A stretch of DNA of 64,000 nt from JAICYJ01 sp963766445 (GCA_963766445.1 CAVXZW010000014.1:1-64000), one strand, 5' to 3'; numbered from the stretch's first letter, positions 46,226 to 56,103 are shown. The notes: generated from the sequence alone by a model not told the origin. Translations and numbers: made by a program.

Positions 46226-47164
46226 CTAGATTCCGAATCCGGCCACATCGTCGATGGCCGAGCCCCGTGCGTGCTCGCCGCGCGTGAAGAAGCGGAACAC
46301 GAGCACGCCCAGCACCACCGCAAGCAACGTGATGACCATGATCACCGTCGCGATGCCGTCGGTCGACGGTTGCGGGGTGGCACGCGTCGCGTTGTAGATC
46401 GTCATCGGCACCGTGGTCGTGTTCGCCCCGTTCGATAGCCACTGGCTGATCACGAAGTCGTCGATCGAGATCGCGAACACGATCGCCGCGCTGGCGACGA
46501 CCGCCGGCAGCAGCAGCGGCAGCAGCACCCGGTAGAGCGCGACGGGAGGAGACGCGCCCAGGTCGGCGGCCGCCTCCTCGTACGAGCGCCCGATCGAGAA
46601 CAGCCGGCCGCGGACGATCACCACCACGTAGCTGATCGAGAAGGTGACGTGGCCGAGCACCTGCGCCCAGGTGCCGAACGGGACGATCGTCAGCAGCTGC
46701 GAGAAGAGCAGGAGCAGCGAGACGCCCATCACGATCTCGGGCGTCACCAGCGGGAACAGCATGAGGAAGTTCGCGCCGCCGGACCCGCGCCCGCGCCAGC
46801 GGGCGAGGCCGATCGCGAGCAGCACGCCGATCGGCACCGCGATCAGTACGTCGAAGAAGGCGAGCCTCATGCTCTGCTGCAGCGCCCCGCGCAACGCGGG
46901 ATCGTGGAACACCGAGTTGATGTCGGGGGAGGTGCTCGTGTACCACTTGGTCGTGAACCCGTGCCAGACGGTGAGTGACCGGCTGTCGTTGAACGAGAAC
47001 TGGATCGCTACCAGCACCGGCGCGATCGACCACACGATGTACGTCCACGTGATCACGACCAGGAACCGCGGCTTGCCCCACGGGTTGCCGATCCAGCCGC
47101 GGAGGCGCCGCCAGGTGCTGAACTCCTGCGTCCTCGTGCGTCCGGTGGCGACGGCCTGGCTCAT
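46226..47164 (-). CDS. PotC-type ABC transporter permease (importer 2)
   Basis: This 312-residue permease has about six helices and the coupling loop EEAAADLGASPPVALYRVLLP. The start MSQAVATG at 47164 overlaps the PotB-type stop (ATGA). The N-terminus has a longer cytoplasmic lead than the importer 1 homologue. Confidence 0.91.
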   Translation of the reverse strand: MSQAVATGRTRTQEFSTWRRLRGWIGNPWGKPRFLVVITWTYIVWSIAPVLVAIQFSFNDSRSLTVWHGFTTKWYTSTSPDINSVFHDPALRGALQQSMRLAFFDVLIAVPIGVLLAIGLARWRGRGSGGANFLMLFPLVTPEIVMGVSLLLLFSQLLTIVPFGTWAQVLGHVTFSISYVVVIVRGRLFSIGRSYEEAAADLGASPPVALYRVLLPLLLPAVVASAAIVFAISIDDFVISQWLSNGANTTTVPMTIYNATRATPQPSTDGIATVIMVITLLAVVLGVLVFRFFTRGEHARGSAIDDVAGFGI

Positions 47165-48078
47165 GCCGGCAGGTCCCTCGATGCGCGGTGGATGACCCAC
47201 ATGTAGTAGCCCATCAGCAGGACGAGGAACGCGGACAGCAGGATCGTGATCGCCGCGCCGATGGTCGGCTGTGGGCCGCCGTGGAAGTAGAGGTCGATCT
47301 GGTTGCCGATCATCGACGTGGTCGGCGCGCCGGACACGATGTTCGGCGTGTAGTAGTCACCGAACATCGGCAGCGTGATCAGCACGGCGCCGCCGAGCAA
47401 GCCGGTGCGCGACAGCGGCAGCGTGACGTGCAGAAATGCCCGCCATGGGCTCGCGCCCAAGTCGCGGGCCGCCTCCAGGTGTGAACGATCGATGCGGTCG
47501 AGCGACGCGTACAGCGGCAGGATGAAGTACGGGATGTAGCCGTAGATCAGCGCGACGATGACTGTGAAGCTCTCGCCGCCGAGGTAGTTGTTCGGATCGC
47601 TGACCAGGCCGAGGTGGTAGAGCAGGTCGTTGATGTGCGTCGCCGACAGGAACCGCTCCGCGTAGCCGCCAGGCGAGAGCAGGTTGATCCACGCCAGCAT
47701 GCGCATCAGGTAGCTGATCCAGAAGGGCAGCACGAGCAGGATCAGCAGCAGGCTCTTCGTCCGCGAGGCGTGCCGGGAGATGTAGTAGGCGACCGGGTAG
47801 CCGATCAGGATGCAGCCGCCCAGCGACAGCACGACGTACCTGACCGTGCGGATGAACACGTCCCAGTAGATGCCGCCCGGCTCCAGCCCGGTCAGCACCT
47901 GGGACACCCAGCCAAAGTTCCAGTCGAGCGGGTTCCAGGCCGGCACGGCCGTCAGCAGGATCGGATTGACGCTGCCGAACGCCACGCCGACGACGGCGTA
48001 GAACGGCAGCACGAACAGGATCAGCAGCCAGACGACCCCTGGAAGAGCGAAGGCGGGCCACAGCCAACGTGGATACAT
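47161..48078 (-). CDS. PotB-type ABC transporter permease (importer 2)
   Basis: This 305-residue permease has about six helices and the loop LEAARDLGASPWRAFLHVTLP. It follows the solute-binding gene by 11 bp. Confidence 0.91.
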   Translation of the reverse strand: MYPRWLWPAFALPGVVWLLILFVLPFYAVVGVAFGSVNPILLTAVPAWNPLDWNFGWVSQVLTGLEPGGIYWDVFIRTVRYVVLSLGGCILIGYPVAYYISRHASRTKSLLLILLVLPFWISYLMRMLAWINLLSPGGYAERFLSATHINDLLYHLGLVSDPNNYLGGESFTVIVALIYGYIPYFILPLYASLDRIDRSHLEAARDLGASPWRAFLHVTLPLSRTGLLGGAVLITLPMFGDYYTPNIVSGAPTTSMIGNQIDLYFHGGPQPTIGAAITILLSAFLVLLMGYYMWVIHRASRDLPA

Positions 48079-48089
48079 CGCCTAGTACC

Positions 48090-49377
48090 TTAGGCGCCGG
48101 AGAGGAACTGTGAGTAGCCGTTCTGCCAGAGCTGCTGCCCCTGGGTCGTGAGGGTCATCTCCTGCAGCGAGTCAGGGCCGAGGTCCTCGGCCGTCAGCAC
48201 GGTGTTCGACAGCGACTCGGGCAGGATGCCCTTCTTCACCATCTCGCCCGGGTCGACCTCGGTCAGCGGCGGCTGGTAGCCGTTGTAGTTGAGGAAGTTG
48301 TTGTAGCCCTGGGTATTGTCCAGGATCCAGTTCAACCACAGGTGCGCGAGCACCGGCTTCTTTGTGGTCGAACAGATCGACCACATGTCGTTCTGAATCG
48401 GGCCCGTTGCCGCGGCCCGGGTTCCAGAACTCGAGCGCCGGCTTCGACTCCTTGTCGGCATAGAACAGGTACCCGGAGATCGCGTCCCCCGACCACGCCT
48501 GGTTGAGGTAGGCCTTGCGCTCGGCGACGGTCGAGTACTGCAGGTCGCCGACCTTGATGTTGCAGACGCCGTACAGCTCCTGCAGATCCTTGACGGCCTG
48601 GTTGATCTTGTCCGGATCCTCGGTGTTAATGTCCTTGTCGCCGCGGTGCAGCAGCGCCATCGCGATCGTCTCGCGCACCTCGGAGAGCAGCGCCGTCTTG
48701 CCCTTGTAGGCCTGCGCCTGCCAGAAGATGTCCCACGGGTTGGGCGTCAGGTTGGGGATGTCCTGCTTGACGAAGTCCGTGCGATAGAGGATCCCCGTCG
48801 CGTAGACCGTGTAGGGGACGCTGTAGTGGGAGCCCTTGTCGTAGAAGGGGTCGACCAGGGACGGCCAGACGTTCTTCTGCAGGTTCGGGATGTACTCGAG
48901 ATTCAGCGGCTTGACCAGCTTCGCGGCGACGACGCGGGCGATGTTGTCGGGCGTCATCTCGGTGACGTCGGGCTGGACGGTGCCCGAGGCGAGCTTGGTG
49001 ATGCCGCTGTTGATGTCGTCGAACGGCGTCACCTTCACGGTCACGCCGTACTTCTTGCCGAAGGCCTTCATCACGGCCGGGTCGATGTAGTCCGGATAGT
49101 TGAAGATCGTGAACTCGCCGCCGGTCTCGGGCTTGAGGCCCGAGGCGATGGGCTGCTCGTACAGCGGGAGGGTGACCGGCACGTTCGGGCGGGCCAGGGG
49201 AAGCCCGAGCGGGTTCTGGCTGTTCGACCCGGCGCCCGTTCCGCCGCCACCCGTGGTGGTGCTGTTGCTGCACGCCGCGAGCAGGCCGCTGGCGCCCGAC
49301 AGGGCGAACGCCGCCCCGCCTGTGCGTGCCAGGAATTCTCGTCGGGTCGCGGCGGAGCGCCGTTCCTTGGGATGCAT
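48090..49377 (-). CDS. PotD-type solute-binding lipoprotein (importer 2), one frameshift
   Basis: The N-terminus has a Tat-like motif (RREFLARTGG) and the lipobox LLAACSNS. The mature domain includes EFTIFNYPDYIDPAVMKAFG and GDKDINTEDPDKINQAV. Near 48400 a single-base shift leads from EFWNPGRGNGP into IQNDMWSICSTTKKPV, and the protein then runs to the stop at 48090. The start at 49377 is chosen over an in-frame ATG at 49509 because the promoter and operator lie at 49398-49448. It should bind a polyamine- or organic-acid-like ligand, which is unknown. Confidence 0.82.
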
Positions 49378-49397
49378 GGGGTCTCTCCGATCCTGAC

Positions 49398-49411
49398 TGA
49401 CTGGCCAGTCA
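49398..49411. promoter_or_regulatory. Palindromic operator TGACTGGCCAGTCA
   Basis: A perfect 14-bp palindrome 20 bp upstream of the importer 2 start and about 10 bp downstream of its -10 element. This is an ideal position for repression. The form is typical of TetR-family sites, and a TetR gene is divergent at 49583. Confidence 0.7.
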
Positions 49412-49420
49412 ACTGGGCGT

Positions 49421-49448
49421 ACTGTAACGATCTGGGTGACCGTGTCAA
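49421..49448 (-). promoter_or_regulatory. Sigma70-type promoter of the importer 2 operon
   Basis: On the minus strand TTGACA (49443-49448) and TACAGT (49421-49426) are separated by 16 bp. The -35 hexamer is a perfect match. The predicted transcript start falls next to the TGACTGGCCAGTCA palindrome. Confidence 0.65.
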
Positions 49449-49498
49449 GGGCGGCGGTCACGACTAGGACGAACTGTCGGCCGTGATTGTTTCCGGGC

Positions 49499-49511
49499 GA
49501 TTGAATCAATC
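49499..49511. promoter_or_regulatory. Inverted repeat GATTGA-A-TCAATC
   Basis: A 13-bp inverted repeat flanked on both sides by CCGGGCG direct repeats, in the gap between the importer and TetR gene. It is AT-rich in a GC-rich context. It may be a second operator, or part of the TetR gene promoter. Confidence 0.4.
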
Positions 49512-49582
49512 CGGGCGTCGTAGGTCAAGCTTCCAGGGGCTCCCGCTTGCATTCGTTCAACGTGATCGGTACGAATACAGGC

Positions 49583-50194
49583 ATGGCGCGGACGAAGAAT
49601 CAGAGCGCGCGGCGGCGGCAGCTGACCGAGGCCGCGGGGCGCGCCATCATCGCCCGCGGCGCCGCCGCGGTGCGGCTGAAGGACATCGCGGAGGAGGCCG
49701 GAGTCACCCCCGGTGCGGTGCTCTACTACTACCCGGACGTCGACCAGCTGCTGGTCGAGGTGCACCGCACCGCGGGTGAGCGCTTCTGCGACAGCCGCAA
49801 CGCCGCGCTCGATCAGATCGCCGACCCACGGCGGCGAATGCTGGCGGCGATCAGCAGCGGGCTGCCGACCGGGCCGCACGACGAGGCGGTGCGCACGCTC
49901 TATGAGATGGACGCGCTGGTCGGCCGCAGCAAGCTCTACTCGGCGCTGGCCGTGTCCTTCTTCGAGCGGCAGGTGGCCCTCTACCAGGTGATTCTGGAGG
50001 CGGGCGTGGCGCAGGGGATGTTCACGCTGGCCGCGTCCTCGCAGACGATCGGCCGCAACCTGGTGGCGCTCGAGGACGCGCACGGCCTCCACGTGCTGAT
50101 GGGCGACGCTCCGATCGACCGGGCGGAGGCCGAGCGGCTGATCGTGTCCTACGCCTGCTCCGCCACGGGCTGCGACCTGACGGCCGCCGGCTGA
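49583..50194 (+). CDS. TetR family transcriptional regulator
   Basis: This 203-residue regulator has an N-terminal helix-turn-helix (VRLKDIAEEAGVTPGAVLYYYPDVDQLL) and a C-terminal ligand domain with MDALVGRSKLYSALAVSFFE. ATG at 49583 (MARTKNQSARR) gives the standard length. It is divergent from importer 2, whose promoter overlaps a TetR-like palindrome, so it probably represses that operon and itself. Confidence 0.92.
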   Translation: MARTKNQSARRRQLTEAAGRAIIARGAAAVRLKDIAEEAGVTPGAVLYYYPDVDQLLVEVHRTAGERFCDSRNAALDQIADPRRRMLAAISSGLPTGPHDEAVRTLYEMDALVGRSKLYSALAVSFFERQVALYQVILEAGVAQGMFTLAASSQTIGRNLVALEDAHGLHVLMGDAPIDRAEAERLIVSYACSATGCDLTAAG

Positions 50195-50244
50195 GAGCGG
50201 TTGACCGCACCTGGCGCGCGGCGGCTCTGGCAGACTCTCCGGCC

Positions 50245-52302
50245 ATGCCGCGCGACCTGCGACCGCTGTTCGACCCCGCCTCGGTGGCCATCCTGGGGGC
50301 CTCCGATGACCCCGCGAAGTGGGGCAACTGGCTGGCCCGCGGGGCGCTTCGCGGCAGCCACCGCCGTCCCGTCTACCTGGTCAACCGCAACGGCGGCGAG
50401 GTGCTCGGCGCCAGGGCCTACGCGTCGGTCACGGAGCTGCCGGAGCCGCCCGAGCTGGTCGTGATCGCCGTGCCGGCGGCCGGCTTCGAGCAGGCGGTCG
50501 ACGACTCGCTGGCGGTGGGCGCCCGCGCGCTGGTGGGCATCACGGCCGGCCTGGGCGAGGCCGGAGGCGACGCGGCCGCCCGCGAGCGGGCGCTGGTGCA
50601 ACGGGTGCGCGACGCGGGCGCGATGCTGCTCGGCCCCAACTGCCTGGGCGTGTACGACGCGTCGAGCGACCTCGGCCTCTGCTCGAACGAGTTCCCGCCC
50701 GGGTCGATCGGGCTGATCTCGCAGAGCGGCAACCTGGCACTGGAGCTGGGCCTGATGTCACGGCGCTACTCGCTCGGCTTCTCGCGGTTCGCATCGATCG
50801 GCAACCAGGCCGACCTCGACCTGGCCGAGCTGGTCGCCTCCTACGCCGAGCATCCCGCCACCGAGCTGATCGCGCTCTACGCGGAGGACTTCCGCGACGG
50901 GCGCGCATTCGCGGCGGCCGCCGCCGCCGCGCAGAAGCCCGTGATCCTGATCACCGTCGGGCGCAGCGACGCCAGCGCCCGCGCGGCCCGGTCGCACACG
51001 GGGGCGCTGGTCAGCTCGCTGTCCACGGTGCGGGCGGCCTGCCGCGGCGCCGCCGTGCACCTGGTCTCGACCCCGGCGGAGATGATCGACCTGGCGCAGG
51101 CGCTGCTGCAGCCGCGGCGGCTGGCCGGCCGCCGGATCGCGGTGCTGGGCGACGGCGGCGGCCACGGCGCAATCGCCTGCGACGTCGCAGCCGGCATGGG
51201 GCTGGAGCTGCCGGTGTTGTCTGATGGGCTGCAAGCGGAGCTGGCGGCGATGCTGCCGCCGATGTCGTCGGTGCGAAATCCGATCGACCTGGCCGGTGCC
51301 GGCGAGGCCGACTTCTCCAGCTACTCCCGGATTGCGCGCGGGTTGCTCGAGGCCGACGAGCTGGACGGCGTGCTGATGACTGGCTACTTCGGCGGGTACA
51401 GCCAGTATTCGGAGGAGTTCGCCGACACGGAAACCGAGGTCGGCCACCAGATCGCGCGGGCGGCTGCTGAGAACGGAAAGCCGCTCGTGGCCCAGTCGAT
51501 GTACGCCGATGACCGGCCCAACGTCGCGCTGCGCGACGGCGGCGTCCCGGTCTACTGGACGATCGAGGCGGCCGCTGCCTCGCTGGCAGCACTCGAGCAG
51601 CTGCCGGCCGCGACCGGGCCGCCGGCGGTGCCCGATCAGGTGACCGGGCCGCTGGATGCGGGCTACTTCGGCTCGCGGGCGCTGCTGGCCGAGGCGGGCG
51701 TGCCGTTCGTGGCAGCGCGCAGCGCGCACACGCGCGAGGACGTGCTGGTGGCGGCAGCGGAGGTCGGCTACCCGGTGGTGCTGAAGGCGCTGGGGCTGCT
51801 GCACAAGTCCGACGCCGGCGGCGTCAAGGTGGGGCTGGCCGATGCGGATGCGCTGGCGGCGGCGTGGTCGGAGATGGACGGGCGGTTGTCACCGCCGGAG
51901 TACTCGGTCGAGGCGATGGCCCCGCTCGCGGACGGCGTCGAGCTGATCGTCGGCGCCCGGCGCGACCCCCGGTTCGGGCCGGTGGCGCTGGTCGGCCTGG
52001 GCGGGATCTACGCCGAGCTGCTGGGCGACGTGGGCGTGGCGCTGGCGCCGCTTGACCGGGGCGAGGCGGTGCGGCTGCTGGAGTCGCTGCAGGGAGCTGC
52101 GTTGCTGAAGGGCGCGCGCGGGCGGGCGGCCGTCGACATCGGAGCGGCTGCGGCGGCGGCGGTGGCGCTGTCGCGGCTGGCGGCGGCCCGCCCTGACATC
52201 GCGGAGATCGAGGTGAACCCGCTGCTGGTCACGCCGGAGGGCGCGCTGGCGCTGGACGCGCGCATCATCCCGGCCGACGAAGGAGGCGACGATGCTGGTT
52301 GA
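50245..52302 (+). CDS. NDP-forming acyl-CoA synthetase (ATP-grasp)
   Basis: This 685-residue ADP-forming acyl/acetate-CoA ligase has an N-terminal CoA-binding Rossmann domain (SVAILGASDDPAKWGNW), succinyl-CoA-ligase-like domains (LISQSGNLALELG, LGDGGGHGAIACDVAAG), and a C-terminal ATP-grasp domain (VVLKALGLLHKSDAGGVKVG, IEVNPLLV). It makes acyl-CoA from a carboxylate, CoA and ATP. It overlaps the next gene by 11 bp and likely supplies its acyl-CoA substrate. Confidence 0.9.
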   Translation: MPRDLRPLFDPASVAILGASDDPAKWGNWLARGALRGSHRRPVYLVNRNGGEVLGARAYASVTELPEPPELVVIAVPAAGFEQAVDDSLAVGARALVGITAGLGEAGGDAAARERALVQRVRDAGAMLLGPNCLGVYDASSDLGLCSNEFPPGSIGLISQSGNLALELGLMSRRYSLGFSRFASIGNQADLDLAELVASYAEHPATELIALYAEDFRDGRAFAAAAAAAQKPVILITVGRSDASARAARSHTGALVSSLSTVRAACRGAAVHLVSTPAEMIDLAQALLQPRRLAGRRIAVLGDGGGHGAIACDVAAGMGLELPVLSDGLQAELAAMLPPMSSVRNPIDLAGAGEADFSSYSRIARGLLEADELDGVLMTGYFGGYSQYSEEFADTETEVGHQIARAAAENGKPLVAQSMYADDRPNVALRDGGVPVYWTIEAAAASLAALEQLPAATGPPAVPDQVTGPLDAGYFGSRALLAEAGVPFVAARSAHTREDVLVAAAEVGYPVVLKALGLLHKSDAGGVKVGLADADALAAAWSEMDGRLSPPEYSVEAMAPLADGVELIVGARRDPRFGPVALVGLGGIYAELLGDVGVALAPLDRGEAVRLLESLQGAALLKGARGRAAVDIGAAAAAAVALSRLAAARPDIAEIEVNPLLVTPEGALALDARIIPADEGGDDAG

Positions 52303-53095
52303 GGGCTGCTACGACGGACGGGTGGCACTGGTCACGGGCGGCGGCAGCGGGATGGGCCGCGCCATGGCCCAGGAATTCGCGCGGCTGGGGGCGTCGGTGG
52401 TAGTGGCCGGCCGCCGGCCGGAGCCGCTGGAGGAGACGGTGGCGCTGATCGAGGCGGCGGGCGGCAGAGCGGCCGCGCAGCCGACCGACGTGCGCGATCC
52501 CGACCAGGTCGAGGCGATGGTGGCCGCGGCCGTGGAGTGGTTCGGGCGGGTCGACTGTCTGGTCAACAACGCCGCTGGCAACTTCGTCGTGAGGGGCGAG
52601 GATCTGTCCCCGAACGGCTGGCGAGCGGTCGTCTCGATCGTGCTGGACGGCGGCTTCCTCTGCACCCGCGCCGCTGGGCGCCGGATGATCGCGCAGGGGA
52701 GCGGCGGAGCGGTGCTGTCGGTGATCGCGAGCTATGCGTGGACGGGCGGCCCGGGGACGGTGCATTCGGCGTCGGCCAAGGCCGGGCTGCTGGCGATGAC
52801 CAAGACGCTGGCGGTGGAGTGGGCGCCGCACGGGATCCGGCTGAACACGATCTGCCCGGGGCCGACCGATACCGAGGGGGCGGGGCAGGCGCTGTGGCCG
52901 GACGCCGCCGACAGGGCGCGGGTGGAGCGGAGCGTGCCGGCCGGGAGGCTGGCAACGGTGGAGGAGATCGCCTGGTGGTCGACGGCGCTGTGCTCGGACT
53001 TCGGCTCCTACGTGACCGGAATGAACTTCACGATCGACGGCGGGCACTGGCTCGAACAGGACAGTTACATGCCGTCGCTGAAACCGCGCGACTAG
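52292..53095 (+). CDS. 2,4-dienoyl-CoA reductase-like SDR
   Basis: This 267-residue SDR has VTGGGSGMGRAMAQ and VNNAAGNFVV. The usual YxxxK is SASAK, with Ser in place of Tyr. This matches the DECR branch, where the NNAAGNF motif is also diagnostic and the classical Tyr is absent. It is coupled to the acyl-CoA synthetase, and an acyl-CoA dehydrogenase lies at 43895, which supports fatty or branched acyl-CoA degradation. Confidence 0.85.
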   Translation: MLVEGCYDGRVALVTGGGSGMGRAMAQEFARLGASVVVAGRRPEPLEETVALIEAAGGRAAAQPTDVRDPDQVEAMVAAAVEWFGRVDCLVNNAAGNFVVRGEDLSPNGWRAVVSIVLDGGFLCTRAAGRRMIAQGSGGAVLSVIASYAWTGGPGTVHSASAKAGLLAMTKTLAVEWAPHGIRLNTICPGPTDTEGAGQALWPDAADRARVERSVPAGRLATVEEIAWWSTALCSDFGSYVTGMNFTIDGGHWLEQDSYMPSLKPRD

Positions 53096-53118
53096 GTCAC
53101 AAGGGCGTAACGCGTGTA

Positions 53119-53220
53119 ACGACGGTGCCCGGCACCTGCGTTCCACCCTTGGTGGCCGTAGTCGGCTGTCCTGGCCCAAACGCCTCGCGCCCGCGGAACG
53201 ATGGTGCCGGGCACCGTCGT
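53119..53220. repeat. 18-bp perfect inverted repeat
   Basis: ACGACGGTGCCCGGCACC (53119-53136) and its exact reverse complement (53203-53220) are separated by 66 bp. Each arm itself contains the near-palindrome GGTGCCNGGCACC. This suggests a REP-like element or a large terminator after the SDR gene. Confidence 0.6.
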
Positions 53221-53333
53221 ACCACCTGCGTGGGCTGGGGCACGCGCCTGTGACGGGTGTGTCGATCTGGCTACCAGAGCCGCCTGGCGGGCGGCGGAAA
53301 TCGGCGGAACCCAGGGAGTTGTAGGATCGGCCG

Positions 53334-56072
53334 GTGCTTCTGGGGAGAGCATCGGAGTGCGCTCGTATCCAGGCCGCACTCGATGCGGCTCTGGCTGGGG
53401 AGAGTGCGGTCGTCGTGGTCTCCGGCGAGCCGGGCATCGGCAAGAGCGCCTTGCTCGAGTATGCCGTGACTGCGGGCGACGGCATGACCGTGCTCGCGAC
53501 CCGCGGGTTCGAGTCCGAGAGCGAGCTCGCGTTCGCATCGCTGACCGAGCTGCTGCGGCCGCTCGAGCAGGACATCGGTGCCCTTCGCGACGTGCAGCGA
53601 GAGGCGCTGGCCGCTGCGCTCGCGATCGGGCCGCCGGTCGACGCCGAGCCGCTGACCGTCTGCGTCGCGGCGCTCGACCTGGTGGCGGTCGCGGCCGAGC
53701 GCGAGCCGCTCCTGATCGTGATCGACGACGCCCACTGGCTCGACCGGCCCACCGCCGAGGTGGTGTCGTTCCTGACCCGCCGGCTGCACGCCGAGCGCGT
53801 GGCCGTGCTGGTCGCGATGCGCCCGGCAGCCGGCGCCTTTGATTCGGGCGGCCTGGCCGTGATCGACCTGGGCGGCCTGGAGCCGGATGCCGCTGCCGAG
53901 CTGGCCGGCGCGGCCGCTCCCGTGAACGCGGCCGTAGCGGCGCAGCTCGCCACCCTCACCCGCGGCAACCCGCTGGCGCTGGTTGAGCTGACCGGCTCCC
54001 TGACCGATGCCCAGCGTGCCGGCGCCGAGCCCCTGGTCGAGCCCGTGCCGGCCAGCGGCTGGGCCCAGCACGTGTTCGGCCAGCGGCTCGAGCAGCTGCC
54101 CGGCCCCGCCCGCCGCGCGCTGCTGATCGCGGCGGCCGCCGGCAGCGACGAGATGGTGCCCGTGGCCCGTGCCCTCGCGGTCGAGCATCTCGAGGTGTCT
54201 GCCCTGGAGCCGGCCGAGCTGGCCGGCCTGATCGTGCTTTCCCCCGACCGCGTCGTCTTCCGCCACCCACTGGTGGCATCCGCGGTCTACCACCTGGCCG
54301 CCGCGCCGGACGTGCGCTCGGCGCACGCCGCGCTTGCCGCGGCGCTCGTGGAGGAGGGCCGCGAGGACGAGCGGGCATGGCACATGGCGCTGGCGGCGGT
54401 GGAGCCCGACGCGACCGTGGCCGCCGCGATGGGCGACGTCGGGCGCTCGGCCCAACGGCGCGGCGGGTTCGCCGCCGCCGCCCGCGCCTACCTGCGCGCG
54501 TCCACGCTCGAGCCCGATCGCGAGGCACGCGCGCGCCTGATCCTGGCGGCGGCCGACTGCTCACAGCGGATGGGCGCGATCGCCGCCGCCCGCCACTGCC
54601 TCGACCAGGTGGAGCAGCTCCACGTGAGCGGCGTCGAGGCCGCTCGAGCGGATCTGCTGCGGGGCCGGATCGAGGCCCGCACCGGCTCCACGCTGCGCGC
54701 GTTCGACCTGATGCGCTCGTCGGCAAACCTGCTGGAGCCGGTCGATCCGGCCGCCGCTGCGCTGGCGCTGGTCGAGTCGGTCGACCCCTGCATCCGCTCC
54801 GGCCAGCCCGCCCTGGCGCTGGAGACAGCGGAGCGCGCGAGCCGGCTGGCGTCGGGAACGTCTGGCCCTGCGGCGCTGTATGCACAGGTGGCAACGGCCG
54901 CTGCGAAGGTGTTTCTGGGCGACGCCGGCGAGGCCTCGCGGCTGGCTCTCGCCGCCGCCGACGAGGCGCTGGGCGAGCTCGCTCACGACCTGCAACTGCG
55001 GTCCTACCTGGGCATGACCTTGGCGTTTGCCGCGGAGTGGGACCGCGCCCGATCGGTGCTGGCGGACACCGTGGCCGCCTGCGAGCGCGCGGCGCCCGCC
55101 ATGCTCCCCTACCCGCTGACGGCGCAGGGATGGCTGGAGCGCGGCACAGGGCAGTGGACGGCGGCCGTCGGCGATCTGGAGCTCGCAATCGAGCGATCGC
55201 GCGAGACCGGCCGCGCCAACGACGAGACCTGGGCGCACAGCATCCTGGCCTGGATCTGCGCTGCCCGCGGGCAGGCCGGTCAGGTCGAGGTACACGTCGC
55301 CCGCCAGCTGGAGCTGGCCGAGCGGTTGGGGCTGCCCTACCAGGCGCTCACCACCGACGCGGCGCGCGGGCTGCTGGCGCTCGGCGCCGGTGAGGCTGCG
55401 GATGCGATCCCGCCGCTGCAGCGCGCGCTCGACCGCAAGCGTGCGCTCGGCTTCTGCGACGCCACCACGCACCCGTCACTGACGCCCGACCTGGTCGAGG
55501 CGCTGGTGCGCTGCGACCGGCGGGACGAGGCGGCCGAGCTGACCGACCGCTTCGAGCAGGAGGCGACCCGCTCCGGCGGCCGCGCGCTGGCGCTGCGCTG
55601 CCGTGGGCTGCTGGCTCCCGATGACGACGCCTCGGAGCTGTTCGATCAGGCGGCCGAACTGCACCGCCTGGCCGACGATCCGTTCGGCCTGGCCCGCACC
55701 CAGCTCGCGCACGGCGAGCGCCTGCGCCGGGCGGGGCAGCGGAAGCGCTCGCGGGAGCTGCTGGACGCCGCCCGCGACGGATTCGCCGCGCTCGACGCCG
55801 TGCCCTGGCTGGAGCGGGCCGACGAGGAGGACGGCCGCAGCGCACGGGTGCTGCGCAGCGATCCGGCCGATCGCGACGAGCTCACTCCCAGTGAGCACCA
55901 GGTGGCCAGCCTGGCGGTGCGCGGCCTCCAGAACCGTGAGATCGCGCAGCGCCTGTTCATGAGCTCAAAGACCGTCGAGGCGCACCTCACCCGCATCTAC
56001 CGCAAGGTGGGTGTGCGCACGCGCGTCGAGCTTGTGCACAGCTACCGGCCGCGGCCGGTAGCGGCCGAGTGA
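53334..56072 (+). CDS. LuxR-family (MalT-like) AAA ATPase regulator
   Basis: This 912-residue STAND-type regulator begins with a GTG. The N-terminal AAA domain has Walker A SGEPGIGKSALLEYA (about residues 27-41) and Walker B LLIVIDDAHWLD (about 126-137). A long TPR-like helical region follows, and a C-terminal LuxR helix-turn-helix (LTPSEHQVASLAVRG, LQNREIAQRLFMSSKTVEAH) ends near residue 905. Such proteins hydrolyse ATP on ligand sensing to activate a target operon. It is a single gene with no obvious partner. Confidence 0.92.
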   Translation: MLLGRASECARIQAALDAALAGESAVVVVSGEPGIGKSALLEYAVTAGDGMTVLATRGFESESELAFASLTELLRPLEQDIGALRDVQREALAAALAIGPPVDAEPLTVCVAALDLVAVAAEREPLLIVIDDAHWLDRPTAEVVSFLTRRLHAERVAVLVAMRPAAGAFDSGGLAVIDLGGLEPDAAAELAGAAAPVNAAVAAQLATLTRGNPLALVELTGSLTDAQRAGAEPLVEPVPASGWAQHVFGQRLEQLPGPARRALLIAAAAGSDEMVPVARALAVEHLEVSALEPAELAGLIVLSPDRVVFRHPLVASAVYHLAAAPDVRSAHAALAAALVEEGREDERAWHMALAAVEPDATVAAAMGDVGRSAQRRGGFAAAARAYLRASTLEPDREARARLILAAADCSQRMGAIAAARHCLDQVEQLHVSGVEAARADLLRGRIEARTGSTLRAFDLMRSSANLLEPVDPAAAALALVESVDPCIRSGQPALALETAERASRLASGTSGPAALYAQVATAAAKVFLGDAGEASRLALAAADEALGELAHDLQLRSYLGMTLAFAAEWDRARSVLADTVAACERAAPAMLPYPLTAQGWLERGTGQWTAAVGDLELAIERSRETGRANDETWAHSILAWICAARGQAGQVEVHVARQLELAERLGLPYQALTTDAARGLLALGAGEAADAIPPLQRALDRKRALGFCDATTHPSLTPDLVEALVRCDRRDEAAELTDRFEQEATRSGGRALALRCRGLLAPDDDASELFDQAAELHRLADDPFGLARTQLAHGERLRRAGQRKRSRELLDAARDGFAALDAVPWLERADEEDGRSARVLRSDPADRDELTPSEHQVASLAVRGLQNREIAQRLFMSSKTVEAHLTRIYRKVGVRTRVELVHSYRPRPVAAE

Positions 56073-56103
56073 GCCCACGAAGCAGCTTGTCGGTTCCAAT
56101 CGA

